The notes: generated from the sequence alone by a model not told the origin. Counted from the stretch's first letter, positions 41,580 through 52,658 are shown. The stretch is 64,000 nucleotides of DNA from Oscarella lobularis (GCF_947507565.1 NC_089180.1:1798001-1862000), one strand, 5' to 3'. Translations and numbers: made by a program.

Positions 41580-41892
41580 GGAACCTTTTGACTGGTCTAT
41601 GGAATTAACCACATAGATATCGACTTCTAAAGAATCTTTTGACAGGTCTACGGATTAATTTGCCATAGTCATTGACTCCAAAGGAACCTTTTGACTGGTC
41701 TATGGAATTAATTTCCCCATAGAGATCGACTCCTAAGGAACTTTTTGACTGGTCTATGGAATTAATTTCCCCATAGAGATCGACTCATAAGGAACCTTTT
41801 GACTGGTCTATGGAATTAATTTCCCCATAGATATTGACTTCTAAAGAACTTTTTGACTGGTCTATGGAATTAATTTCCCCGTAGATATCGAC
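41580..41892. repeat. 57-bp satellite, right part
   Basis: Five to six more units of the array at 39495-40629, separated from it by the 942-bp insertion. Confidence 0.97.
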
Positions 41893-41924
41893 TCCTATAT
41901 GGCGCGTGGAATATGCCAAAAGGT

Positions 41925-42105
41925 TGAGATCATGACTTTGGGTTGGGATCGTGAGTTTGGGTTGGAATCGCGAGTTTGGGTTGGGATGGGAAGGTTAGTT
42001 TGGGTTGAGATCGTGAGTTTGGGTTGGGATGTTGAGTTTGGGTTGGGATTGTGAGTTTGGGTTGGGAAGGTGAGTTTGGGTTGAGATCGTGAGTTTGGGT
42101 GAGTC
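41925..42105. repeat. ~19-bp minisatellite (GAGTTTGGGTTGGGATCGT)n
   Basis: Nine degenerate units of GTGAGTTTGGGTTGGGATC with length variation. Confidence 0.95.
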
Positions 42106-42900
42106 GCTAGGTGACGGCGCTTGCGGCGCAGACGACTCAGACGGCGACAGCAACGAAGCGTTGACTTCCGGCTGAAGGAACTCCGCGAAACTGTCCTCGC
42201 TCGAGTCGGAGTACGCTATGAGAGGAGGCAGTGATTTGCCGTTGTTGACCCAGTTGTGATACAGCTCCAGTTTGCATAGTACCTAGGATATACAAAGGAG
42301 ACAACGCGCGGTCAGGAGGATTGAATCGCGCGCGGTAAGAAACGAAAAACCGACTTCAAAAAAGCATTCGTCATTGAGCTGATCTAGCGTAGGATAGCCG
42401 GTGAAATCACTGACCTATAGGTCATATTAATTAAGTACTTAATTAAGCAATTAATTAATTAATTGATTGATTAAGTTAAAAACGCCACGCCTACCGCCGA
42501 GATCGCCATCACCGCCAGCCCAATGGTCAAGATCGTCCATGCTCTATAGGCCATATTATAAGTAATAATTATTAATAATTTTTATTTTTATTAATTATTA
42601 ATTATTAATTAATAATTGATTATTTATTGATTGATTTCGTTCACGAGAAAAGGGCAAATGGAGTTTCCCTAGAGTGCCATGAGATAGAGAATTATCTGCG
42701 TTCTCCTCCGCTTTTATGCTGGACGTCTCAATGAAAAGTTCCGTCTTTCTGAACTTCACGAACGCCTTCACTTCTACAAAATTGGTTTCCGGGGCCGCCG
42801 CCGCTTCGTGCTTTCTTGCAGCACGCCTTGCTACAAAATTCACGGGCGTTTTGCTGTGGCAGCTGCGTAAATTTAGGTCTCCCGGATCTACCCCGGATTA
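42106..42900 (-). CDS. Possible minus-strand exons of unrecognised gene(s)
   Basis: Two blocks splice in phase: 42422-42363 (DFTGYPTLDQLNDECFFE) and 42291-42106 (VLCKLELYHNWVNNGKSLPP, then a Ser/Pro-rich stretch), joined by a GTCGGT...CCTAG intron. Separately, 42552-42463 encodes a transmembrane-like segment (LTIGLAVMAISAVGVAFL) before a stop, and 42850-42650 is open with a basic/acidic helical sequence. No family is recognised, and the blocks may not belong together. Confidence 0.35.
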
Positions 42901-42923
42901 AATCGTCGCTTTCGTGTCGAACA

Positions 42924-43319
42924 ATGCACGTCGAAATCAAGAAAGCCTGCGATTTTGTCGTATCATTCCTCTCCGATCTATTGATGGAAAAGATCGAAGA
43001 GCTCCGCTACAACCTATCGAAGATCCTCACCGATCGCTACGAGGGCCACTGGTATCCGTCGCAGCCAACCAAAGGAAATGCCTATCGATGTCTCAACATC
43101 GCGCAAGGCGCCGTGGACCCCATTCTCAATCGAGCGATACAACAATCGGGTCTAAACCCGAACGAAATTCGCGAGTACTTTCCCCAAAACTTGAGCGTCT
43201 GGGTCGACCCGAACGAAGTGAGCTATCGCTTCGGCGATGAGGGCTCCACCACAACGCTCTACACACCCCAATTCGACTCTTACACGTCGGCGGAGTCGTC
43301 GTCAGATAGCGAATTATAG
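42924..43319 (+). CDS. BTG/Tob family antiproliferative protein
   Basis: A single-exon frame of 131 residues starting MHVEIKKACDFVVSFLSDLL. It spans a complete BTG domain with box A-like GHWYPSQPTKGNAYRCL and box B-like LSVWVDPNEVSYRFGDEGS, and ends in a short acidic/Ser tail. BTG/Tob proteins recruit the CCR4-NOT deadenylase through CAF1 and restrain proliferation. At 131 residues it is a little shorter than vertebrate BTG1/2 (about 160-170). The ATG was chosen because BTG proteins typically begin M-x-x-E-I; an upstream in-frame extension exists but is unlike the family. An AATAAA signal lies at 43427-43432. It is the only clearly intact host gene in the window. Confidence 0.9.
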   Translation: MHVEIKKACDFVVSFLSDLLMEKIEELRYNLSKILTDRYEGHWYPSQPTKGNAYRCLNIAQGAVDPILNRAIQQSGLNPNEIREYFPQNLSVWVDPNEVSYRFGDEGSTTTLYTPQFDSYTSAESSSDSEL

Positions 43320-43426
43320 CGACGACGGAAATTTCGTCACATACGGCGGAGAAATGTGGTCTCCGCGACCGCCTAAACAGCTAAGCTAAGCACGTTTTGA
43401 GATCCACTTTCGTGGGTTGATACGAA

Positions 43427-43432
43427 ATAAAA
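43427..43432 (+). terminator. Polyadenylation signal AATAAA of the BTG/Tob gene
   Basis: AATAAA about 110 bp after the stop codon, immediately followed by the start of the 110-bp repeat at 43431. Confidence 0.55.
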
Positions 43433-43540
43433 CTAGAGAATGATGGCCCGGTGTTCACAGTGTTGCTATCATGCAGAGCCTCCGACCGCTTACCGTACGA
43501 GAGTGCATACCATAGTGTGACGTCATAATTTTTTATTATC
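43431..43540. repeat. 110-bp repeat, copy 2 (partner 33627-33734)
   Basis: See copy 1. It is inserted at the polyadenylation signal of the BTG/Tob gene. Confidence 0.85.
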
Positions 43541-43745
43541 TGAAATTTTGATTATCTGAACCTCTTCCGAAACATTGGGATCGACTGTACACGCTACAGG
43601 AAATGGCAGATTACACGCGAAATCCGAACCTCGTTTAATTAACAGAACTCTCAATTATCCAAAACGTAAATTTTAGGTCAGATTTAATTCGCTATAATTG
43701 CTTCCAAAACATTGGGGTTCGGATAATTGAGGATGTACTGTACCT
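43541..43745. mobile_element. Tigger/pogo-like relic
   Basis: Opposed GATTATCTGAACCTC and GGTTCGGATAATTGAGGATG ends, about 200 bp apart, followed by TACTGTACC. These resemble the ends of pogo/Tigger-type elements. No coding sequence. Confidence 0.5.
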
Positions 43746-43992
43746 TCTAACGCTTAAATGACATAAGGATCATTGGTATGCATTTTATAGGTACAGTATC
43801 TTCTACAAGCCCGCCCTACGCTTTGTTTTCGAGATATTCCGATGAATGACTCTGGACACCCGCCCCATGACATGGATCGTAGCCTCAATAAGCCTTTCAA
43901 AGGACATATTCGAGACTCGTGGAGCTCCTGGATGAAAAGCAGTGAAGGTGAATAGACTTCACATGGCAACTTAAAACAGCCTTCTAGGCAAA

Positions 43993-44753
43993 ACGTCATT
44001 GATTGGGGCAAGCTTATCCTCTTCGACGTCGTCGGCTGCATCGGCAGCATTCCTCTTTGCTTGTACGCTCGATTTTACTCCGCGACTTTCCACGTCGTCT
44101 CTGTCTTGCTCATCTATGCTTTTTACGCTGTCAAGCTCACCCAACGACTCTTACCTACCGTATTAACTCACTTTTTGCTGCATGCCGGTAAAAGTGAAGT
44201 TTTCTGCTCCCAAAGTTTTCACTGGTTGACTACTAAAACGGCATGCCGGTATAATGCGGGGAATGCCGTTATCGGTAGAGGTGGTGTTGAATGCGAATCG
44301 CGCGATCCAACAGGTTTAGCTGACGACGAAAAAACAGATGACCTTCTTACCGACGAGGAATAAGCTAGCAGATTAGACGTTGCTATTTCAGTTGTAGTGT
44401 TTTCAGCTCGTTTGCCTTGTATACTACCGGTAACCCTAACCTATGTTCATGCTTTACGTATGTTTTCCCACTGATACAAGTTTGCCAAAAACAAACAAAA
44501 GCACCTCGCTTTATCCGGCATGCCGATGTCCCCGAGGTACAACGGCACCCTGGTAATCCTCACTTTAAACCGGCATGCAGCAAAAAGTGAGGTAATACGG
44601 TACCTACTTCGACGTCGTCGGCATCCCCATCTTCCTGTTTCGCCGCTCCGAATTCGCCGCGCGTCATCGTGCAGCTGACCAGCGTCCCTCCGCCGGCGAC
44701 GTTCAAAGGACGCGGGGCTGATACGATCGTGGACCCCTGGCAACCGTGGCGCA
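43993..44753 (+). pseudogene. Membrane-segment ORF interrupted by a MITE
   Basis: Left of the MITE the frame reads FDVVGCIGSIPLCLYARFYS and FHVVSVLLIYAFYAVKL, two hydrophobic segments. Right of it, from 44605, a frame reads FAAPNSPRVIVQLTSVPPP and DTIVDPWQPWRKA before TGA. Whether both sides belonged to one gene is uncertain. No family recognised. Confidence 0.35.
44156..44604. mobile_element. ~449-bp MITE with TACCGTATTA ends
   Basis: Inverted ends TACCGTATTAACTCACTTTT and TGCTGCATGCCGG (44156-44188) against 44570-44602, one mismatch. Flanking TA is consistent with a Tc1/mariner-type target. It lies inside an open reading frame. Confidence 0.75.
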
Positions 44754-44904
44754 AAGCGTGAGACGCGTACACGCTCGGTACGCGTCTTTCAGACGATTTT
44801 TTCATGGAACTACAGTCCTGCTGCCTGAACGGCCCGATAAACAATTCACTACTTCGCAGCTTTTGTGTTGTCAGTGTAGTCTTCATTTATTTGTGGTTTT
44901 GTTG

Positions 44905-45050
44905 ATGAAGGGGGGATGTGACGGTGTTGCGCGAACCCTAGCTGATTGGGTGTGAAGATCGTTTTCTTCTCACGTTACACACGGCAGTCTGTAAGACCCT
45001 ACGCGGGCAAAGGTGGTTTGTCTGCCAGTGAAGAATACTGTGATATAACT
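44905..45050. other. Possible polypurine tract and LTR start
   Basis: GATGAAGGGGGGA (44904-44916) directly followed by TGTGACGGTGTTGCGCG, the arrangement of a polypurine tract before a 3' LTR. No matching second LTR was found in the window, so this is a tentative call. Confidence 0.3.
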
Positions 45051-45241
45051 TACCAATTGTAATGTTCCTCCAGTTGGTCAATTGGCTTGCCATGACCTGG
45101 CTTGCCAATAGTGTTCACAGTTCTGAAAAACGTGTGAAATTTTGCACTTTGTTTTGGCCAATCATCAGTGAGATTTATGCATAGATGGATATGAAAACGA
45201 ACCTGATTACCGTATGAGAGAACTTTCGGGGTGTCTGTCAT
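45050..45241 (-). CDS. Fragment of repetitive uncharacterised protein
   Basis: Open frame MTDTPKVLSYGNQVRFHIHL... ending KPGHGKPIDQLEEHYNW at a GTAAGT donor. The G-x-G-x-P-I-D motif before a helical segment recalls the end of DUF6589-type proteins of repetitive families. Low confidence. Confidence 0.3.
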   Translation of the reverse strand: MTDTPKVLSYGNQVRFHIHLCINLTDDWPKQSAKFHTFFRTVNTIGKPGHGKPIDQLEEHYNW

Positions 45242-45612
45242 ATTTCTGCAAGTTCAGCACTTTCTGAGAAAGCCTTCGGACCAATAGAAACCATTGCAGA
45301 TACTCCAGTTCGTTTATTACCTTTGTATAGGGTTGTATACTCTGGTAAATGTAATAAGAGAGCAGCTACATGGTTTGGCTTGCTGTTGGCCCTCACAGCA
45401 GCGGCTTAAATAGGATATTTTTTTCTGTGAATAACCTTTAGAACATTTGAAGTAGAACGGCTGGTAGATATTTGTGTGAGTGATACAGTCGAAGCCGGTT
45501 AATGTCAACCGAAATGCATCAGCGAAATAGTTGACATTAACCGAAAGTTGACATAAGACGAATAAGACTTTTAAGCGGATTTAGCAATTTACTAGTAACT
45601 GACATCAACTTT

Positions 45613-45960
45613 TTATTTTTTTTCCAATTCAGAAGGAAAGAAATCTGTCAAAAGAGAAAGCCGACCGTCACTTGGAGTGAAATCTTTACCCATTTTGGCC
45701 GCTAATGACGACGCTTTCTCTTTCAGAACAAGACCCGAGACGTTCGCTCCTTGAAGAACTTTCTGCTCTAGCCATAAGGCAAGAGCCTCTTGAACGTCGG
45801 GTTCCTTCCCATCTCGTTGTCGTTTCTGAGAGGGTCTGCAGCCTCTGCCAGTTGTGTACATTGCTAGTAGATCCTCTCTTCTTTTCATGATCTTGGACAC
45901 TGTCGATTTGCTGACACTGAATTGCTGAGCAACAGCGACCTGTATTTAGAATCTTGATAA
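45613..45960 (-). pseudogene. Tigger/pogo transposase N-terminus (CENP-B-like HTH)
   Basis: The frame reads AVAQQFSVSKSTVSKIMKRR (psq-type helix-turn-helix) followed by EPDVQEALALWLEQKVLQGA and VLKEKASSLAAKMG, the CENP-B-type HTH. These two DNA-binding domains head Tigger/pogo transposases. No DDE domain follows: the frame stops at 45613. Probable element end AGTCGAAGCCGGTTAATGTC lies at 45487. Confidence 0.75.
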
Positions 45961-46263
45961 TGCTCGTCTCATTTAGCTACCCAACGCGTGATCGTAGCCA
46001 GCGAGGATCAACAGAATCCCCGAAGTGATGTGAAGAGATCGGACGCCACGAGCGCACGCAGCGGAGGCGGAGCCAGTGGTAAATCGGGGTAGCAAAGGCG
46101 TCATTGCTCCCGGATTATCGCTTTGTTTTGGAAAGGGTGGATAAATTGAAGCGAGAAAACCTGAAGTTGACGACGACGCCTTCCAGCAGTAGTCCATGTC
46201 TGGATTAAACGGGCAGCGACCTGCTTTACCTTATCTTTTTCTCATTTTTTAATTTTTAGAATA

Positions 46264-46350
46264 TACAGTGGAACCTCGTTATTGCGGCCACCCTCGGGGA
46301 GGGAGGGAATTTAAGTTTGGCCGTAATACATATAGAGGGAACTAACGAAA
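46264..46350. mobile_element. Tigger-type terminal sequence
   Basis: ACAGTGGAACCTCGTTATTG followed by CGGCC, the classic Tigger-like end, with an inverted internal GGCCGTAATACA at 46319. The matching other end was not found. Confidence 0.55.
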
Positions 46351-48240
46351 CGGAGGAAGGGAAGATGTCAAGATGTTGTACTCCGCCCCAAAGCACCGAA
46401 AGTGTTGCCTGCGTACGATGAGAAGCGGTTCGTCAAAGATCTAGCCTGCGCCAGTAGTTGACAAACGCAGCGCCGTCATTGATGAAATTGATGGAAGAGC
46501 GAGCAGCGGCTTTGCAAAAAAAAGTAAGAGCGAAAGGGCTTCAACGGCCGTACTGTACACCTCCATGACCAACGGATCAAAGAGACAGCCGAGAGAACTA
46601 GCTATCGCACACTTTTGGATCTTCTTCTAATTTTTCCGGTTTGCAGCTGAATTAACCAAAGGCTTTTGCTGCTGTAGTTACAGTATTTGTCGCCGTAATA
46701 CTGACGTCAAAAAGGATCATTGTTCTTTCTTTGATCGTAGTTGCAGACGCTAACCGCAATTTTTTTTCCGGCAAAATTGTCAAGCGAGATTTTGCGTAGT
46801 GCAGCACGGAGAACCCCTTTTTTATTGAATAAACGGCATGAAATTTCAGCAACCTGTGACGAAATCTCATTTCTTCTTGAAGTTCTCTAGTAAACGACAA
46901 GACATTTACTGCCACAAGTACAACAATTACTTTCTCTTCCCATTTGACTGCTGAAATTGTAATTATAGCACAAACGTCAGCACATCCTCGTCTAAGGAGT
47001 AGATAAGTCTTTTTTTCGTGTCATGCGCGCAGGACTTCAACAAAAACGATTTCACAGTGACACCTAGTCATTGCCTAAAACGATATTCCATATTCGACAA
47101 AACAAAAATGCAGTCGGCAGAAAAAAATTATCAATATATTCTTATGACAATGGTAACTTTTACCGTATTTCCTCGCGTAGAAGCACATGCGCTTCTACGT
47201 GAATTTGTTAGGCGCATGCGCTTATACCTCGAGGTAAAAGCGCATGCGCTTTTAAGCGAGGATCCACGTGCATTTCGGCGGTTGTTCTGCTCTTTCGTCG
47301 TCTCGTCGATGTCTTCTCGAAAGTCGTACACATACGAGGCGAGTTCTACTCTTCCATTTTCACGCCTACTACGTACTGTATGACTATGGGACAAAACAGG
47401 CTACCGATCTAACAGTCCACGCGATGCAAAGGACACTCGCAATGCAAACACCGCTATTATTCCGCCCGTTTTAATTTTTTCGGGATCTCTTTTGGTAAGA
47501 CATCTTTCATTTATTTTATTTATTTTTACTGGAAGTTTTGACACGTAACTTTGACTTTTTTGTGCAATCCGTTAGTGATACCTGTTTCACAGGAAATGCC
47601 AAGGACGCAAGGATGATGACAATGATTAGGACGTAGTGTTTTCGCGTGATCGGCGATTGGGATCGCAGGTGCCGTGTCGACGGGTTGCTACAGTTCGACG
47701 TGGAAAAGGGTTGGGCGCGCCTCGATGAAGTCGATTTGATTTGATGACGAGGAAAGCCCATCTTTCAACATAGAAAGGGGCACGGTTTCACTTCATTTTG
47801 GATCTTATGTGATAATGATTCCAGTTGTTTCTACTTTTCTTCTTCTTTTTGCAAAAAAAAAGAGATAATGAAGAGCGTCAGATGAGTTCAGGTTAAAATG
47901 GTTAATTGTTCACATACAAGCGCATGCGCCTATATCGGAATGAACACGTTAGTTTCTCGTGAAAGCCTGTTGTCACATATCCGTAGTTTCACAAATTTTC
48001 GTCTTGAACTATTTAGTTTTCTAATATTTTGTACAGCTTTATTTTTGTACACTGCTTTGATACGACATATATTACTATACTATTTTAGCTTTTAGTACAG
48101 CTTTATTTTCGTACACTGCACGTTGTACGTGGAATAATCGCTTCTAGCATTGCAGTGCTTGGTGTTATTCAGAGAGAACGTCGACGGTCTTTTACAATGT
48201 CTTCAAAAGCGTCTCGAAGAAACAGCTTAGGTATTTAAAC
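46351..48240. other. Noncoding stretch with short palindromes
   Basis: No gene recognised. 47185-47210 (GTAGAAGCACATGCGCTTCTAC) and 47230-47260 (AAAAGCGCATGCGCTTTT) are near-perfect palindromes beside a TACCGTATTTCCTCGCG sequence at 47161, probably a degraded MITE of the TACCGTA type. Confidence 0.5.
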
Positions 48241-48360
48241 GAAATTCGCAATGAAGACGATGCAATAGGGTGCATACCGGAAAGGTGTTAACTATCACGC
48301 AAAATAGCTATCAAAAACACACACGAGCATTGATACCGAAATAAACTCTATGACGTCTGG

Positions 48361-48806
48361 AATGGCTCCGTTCAGCGAATGGTGCTAGACGATGGGCGTG
48401 CGAAAGGCCTTCGAATTGTTCTGCAGGAGAGAGGAGTCGCTGTTGATGGCAAGAACAGACCAGAACTTGAGGCAATTTTGAAGGAGCACGATGACTTTAA
48501 AAATGAAAAGTCAATGGTAGAGAGATTTATTTCAAGCAGAGGCCACGAGTGTTTGTTCTTACCCAAATATCACTGTGAACTAAACCCTATTGAGAGGGTC
48601 TGGGGCAGAGCTAAAGATCACACGAGAAAAAGCTGCAAGTAAAACATCGCCTCTCTTCGAAATCACATTGACCCTGCTCTTGCCACAGTGTCAGTTGACC
48701 TTATCCGAAAATTCTATCGAAAAACGCGGGAGCTGGTACAGGCGTACGCAGATGGACTGCTAAAGTGTATAAGTCTCATAGACGTGTATTTGGCAAACTA
48801 TGACTG
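48361..48806 (+). pseudogene. IS630/Tc1-type DDE transposase, C-terminal fragment
   Basis: The frame reads KGLRIVLQERGVAVDGKNR, KSMVERFISSRGHECLFLP and CELNPIERVWGRAKDHTR, then after a stop at 48640 in the next frame SVDLIRKFYRKTRELVQAYADG. The N-P-I-E-R-V-W segment carries the final catalytic glutamate of DDE_3-type transposases. The N-terminus and the two aspartates are absent. The N-terminal part of a transposase of what I take to be the same family is found at 59513-60197. Confidence 0.7.
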
Positions 48807-48840
48807 ACATAAATATACTTGTCTCTCTTTCAGTCTCACA

Positions 48841-49041
48841 TTACATAACATCGTAAAGACTGGTGCCACAATTCCAGCAGTAATTCATCACTTTTGGGCG
48901 CTTTGCTGCAGGTTTGCCATTTCCAGCGGCCACTGTGGAACAGTGGCAGACCATATCATCGAGCTGTGGCTGGCTAGATTCTTCGCTGGCCTCTGCTTGT
49001 GAAACGGCGTTCTTAATTAAAAAGGCTCTTAGTCTACTCAC
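48841..49041 (-). CDS. Short ORF with C-terminal CxxC motif
   Basis: 66 codons ending VMNYCWNCGTSLYDVM. It sits just downstream of the transposase fragment on the opposite strand. A single CxxC does not define a family. Low confidence. Confidence 0.25.
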   Translation of the reverse strand: MSRLRAFLIKNAVSQAEASEESSQPQLDDMVCHCSTVAAGNGKPAAKRPKVMNYCWNCGTSLYDVM

Positions 49042-49115
49042 AAGACTCTATACTTCTCACTCCAGGTAAGGCAGATGCATACATGTCACGGGGAAGCGGG
49101 GCCGTGCGCCGGTAT

Positions 49116-49548
49116 GAACTAGCATTAGAGACCCAGACCCTCTCCGCGCGCGCTACTGGGCGTGGCGCGGCGCTGGGAGCAACTTGCTGTAGAACGTCGG
49201 TTCCTTTGGGATGCGACAGCCAATCACAAAGCGAGCAGTGGCTCAGCGAACGCGACTAATTATGTGATTAGGACAGCTTAACTCAATTAGCTCGATACAA
49301 CATCTACACCGTAGCCTCAAGATGGACGTCGCACTCGCCCTTTTGTGCGAACTCTTTGAGATCGAGCGCTTGCACCGACGAACAGGCCGCGACTTTTGTT
49401 GGCAGACCAATTGCTTTTCGAAGTGTCCCACCCACGTACCCGCCTACGCTAATTTCACAAAGGAACCGACGCTCTACAGCAAGTTGCCCAGACTCCCAGC
49501 GCCACGCCTAGTAGCGCGAGTCTGGGTATCCGAGGCTAGAACTAGCAT
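49116..49548. mobile_element. Mutator-like MITE with 10-bp target duplication
   Basis: Inverted arms of about 80 bp (49129-49208 and 49459-49534) share CGCTACTGGGCGTGGCGC- and CAACTTGCTGTAGAACGTCG-like blocks. The direct repeat GAACTAGCAT occurs at 49116-49125 and 49539-49548. Long arms with a 9-11-bp duplication are typical of Mutator-like elements. The interior ORF (49322-49555) reads through the right arm and has no known domain. Confidence 0.7.
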
Positions 49549-49732
49549 ATGCTGAGACAGTAGACCTACGTTTGTCAATGCAGAGGGAAACTGAGATTTG
49601 TCGAAGTTTTTTGCTTCAGCATTGATTCTCGTAAGATTGTAGTCTAAATATGTGTCTAAAGACGCGTTTAGAGACCTCGCACTTTAGCTAGGCTACGTAT
49701 AAGGGAATCGCCATTTTTATGCGTGGGAGACC

Positions 49733-49935
49733 AAGAATGGCGATATTTTGGTCTTTTTCACGCGATTCAGTCGTTTCTTTTGCTAGCTGAAGTAAAAAAT
49801 GCATTTCTAAAGCGTTTCGATCGCGTCGATTCGACGGATCGTTCCTTTTACGTGAGAAAACCGCGACGTGATCGGAAAATCGCGCTATTTTGGTGCTTTC
49901 GACGCGATTGGGCCGTTTCTTTCTCTAGTCTAGTA
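49733..49935. repeat. Two diverged direct copies of a ~143-bp unit
   Basis: GAATGGCGATATTTTGGTCT with CACGCGATTCAGTCGTTTCT (49735-49785) recurs as GAAAATCGCGCTATTTTGGT with GACGCGATTGGGCCGTTTCT (49876-49925). Confidence 0.6.
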
Positions 49936-50050
49936 GCTTGTTGGGTTATAAAACGTTTTTGATTCATGGGATTGACCAATCTTTAGTTTTGGCCGAGAAA
50001 ATCGCGAAAAAAAACCAGCCACCATCCTCCCCGCCGCCGCCCCCGCCCAA

Positions 50051-50116
50051 CACACCCATCTTAGCATATTTAACTTGGCACCGGCGCTGCGCGCCGGCAC
50101 CAAGTGAAATATGCTA
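50051..50116. repeat. 66-bp near-perfect hairpin
   Basis: CTTAGCATATTT...AACTTGG.CACCGGCGC pairs with GCGCCGGCACCAAGT...AAATATGCTAAG around a 3-base loop. Stem length is about 30 bp with one or two bulges. No flanking duplication is obvious. Confidence 0.85.
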
Positions 50117-51278
50117 AGATCCTAACTATTAATATAGAACTACGTACGTTCGTGAACTTCGAACGCGTAGTTTGTAGAAAATCGATGCTTTTATTCGTTA
50201 TTTCGAGATTTCTCAAAGCTAGTCGTTCCAGCATCGATCTTCGTAGGTTTCGAGGGACTAAGCGTGTCTAGGATATTGCGTATATTGTTCGTAGCTTCTG
50301 TCTCGTACTAGAATTTGTGTAGGAGCGAGGACGTCTCCTCGTTGTACGTGGAAGACCCAGAAATCGCGTTGTTTGTTTTACATTCTAATTTTTGTCTTTG
50401 CAGAATTCCAGCTCATGAAAATTAATTATTTCAAGAAAAGTTTGTCATTAGATGAATTCTATGGACTCTTCTTTTTAAAAAAAAAATGGGTCTCTCTTAC
50501 TGATCTTTTTAGGGTTTTGCAGTGGGCGAATTTCATTGAACGTTTCTTCAGCGTTGATCGCACCGACGAACGGTGAGAATTGATATTTCGGTGAACGTAT
50601 ATTGATTGTTCTCGCTTTGTTGCTTTGTTTCCTAGTGATGCGTGGGTTGAAGCGATTGAGAAGGTCTCAGCGGCTCTCGAGGCAAACAAGGAAAAGAGTT
50701 CGTCCCTTGAAAAATCTTCCAGCAAAGTATACCAATATAATCTCTTTTATTGTTGTTATATCACTTCCTTCTTTATTCTACGTCTGCATTTATTCTCTCT
50801 TAGGCTGTTCTGGAGGATTTTGAAATGTTGAAAGTGCTCGGTCGTGGAACGTTTGGAAAGGTTTGCTTTGCTCGCGAGAAGACGACGGGCGAACTGTTTG
50901 CCGTCAAAATCCTCAAGAAGGATGCCATCATTGCAAAGGCAAGGAAGAAGGGAATTGCCTAGTTGTCTATAGCAGTTATTTTAGGAAGAGGTTGCTCACA
51001 CGCTGACTGAGAACCAAGTGCTGAAGACGACAAAGCATCCTTTTCTTATGGCAACTACTCACATTGAATCTATGATTTAGTCAGCTGCTTACGTGTCCCC
51101 AAGTATTGATGTATGTAAGAGTGTAGTAGGCTCCTCTACTTAGTGTTGATCTCGTTTTGATTCGCATACTTTTCTGACGCTGTTTTGTTTCCCTAGTCAC
51201 TCCGGTTTTCCTTTCAAACGGAAAAGAGACTTTATCTCGTGATGGAATACGCCCAGGGTGGCGAAGTGAGAACGATAG

Positions 51279-51443
<165 letters not shown>

Positions 51444-51599
51444 TGAGGTAAACGAGAGCACGCAGGGTTTTATACACGGTCGAAAAGCAACCTTCGCAGT
51501 ATATGTGCTAATAGATTGTTCATGGGGAGTTAGGAAGAGGAAGGCGTCTGTTGATTTTCTCCGTACAACGTGAAATAATCCTAAGACTGTGGCAAGGGT

Positions 51600-51690
51600 A
51601 TCTGTGACAAGGGTTTCTCTGATCACAAAGGAATCTGTGATCACAGGGTACCTGTGATCACAAGGGCATCTGTGATCACGGGGTAATTAA
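51600..51690. repeat. TGTGATCACA minisatellite, short array
   Basis: Four to five units around ATCTGTGATCACAGGG, related to the array at 30044-30245, in an intron of the AKT pseudogene. Confidence 0.8.
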
Positions 51691-52104
51691 AACGGTCTAA
51701 GGAATCATCCAAGGCACGATTTTAAAATTTGTCTATCCTTCCAGACCTTTTTCCCACACTGAAATTCTCGGCAGAGGTATACCAGTATTTCTGTCATAAT
51801 TCACGACGCAACTTAAATCTTTTTAAAAATGATGCGCAGCAATTACTGATCTGCGATCGGCAAGTTGCGTGGTCTCAATTTTTTTAGTTTTTTGTTGGGC
51901 GTGAATTTTCGTTTTAATCGCGTTCATTTTTGCGGGGCGCGGATCATGTTTGATTTCATCGCAACGAACGCATTCCATCAAAACGAAAAATCAATTGCGA
52001 GTGAATTTTTCTATTAGTACTGTAAGAAAAGGAGCGAGACTTTCGTAGTTGAATACCTTGACTAGATACCGCATTTGTATTGTTAACAGTCTCAACTCAA
52101 TAAC

Positions 52105-52440
52105 TTTACTGTGACAAGTGTCTTCAATTTGTTGCGCGCGAGCGGCGCTTGCGATTCAGGCGCAAGGAACGCCACTCGCGCATAAAAAGTACTCTTAAAA
52201 GTACTCTGTAGCGTTGGCGGGAACGCCCACTTTTGAGGGACAAGTGTCTCCCTTTTGTCCGCGCGCGAGCGACGCTTGCGGTCTGGCGCAAGGAACGCCA
52301 CTCGCGCATAAAAAGTACTTTGTAGTGTTGGCGGGAACGCCCACTTTTGAGGGACAAGTGTCTCCCTTTCGTTGCGCGCGAGCGGCGCTTGCGATTCAGG
52401 CGCAAGGAACGCCACTCGCGCATAAAAATTAGCGAACGCC
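52105..52440. repeat. ~115-bp tandem repeat, three units, inverted relative to 23.0-23.5 kb
   Basis: Units contain GGCGGGAACGCCCACTTTTG, GGGACAAGTGTCTC, and GCGCGCGAGCGGCGCTTGCG. Reverse complement of the array at 23040-23545. Confidence 0.9.
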
Positions 52441-52481
52441 CACAACGTGAGGATAGTCAGTTTTGAAGGGGGTCTTATTAA

Positions 52482-52658
<177 letters not shown>

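Noticed and set aside
42598-42940. Minus-strand ORFs antisense to the start of BTG/Tob
   Set aside because: The overlap with BTG coding sequence is a shadow; only the part below 42850 was kept as a doubtful exon.
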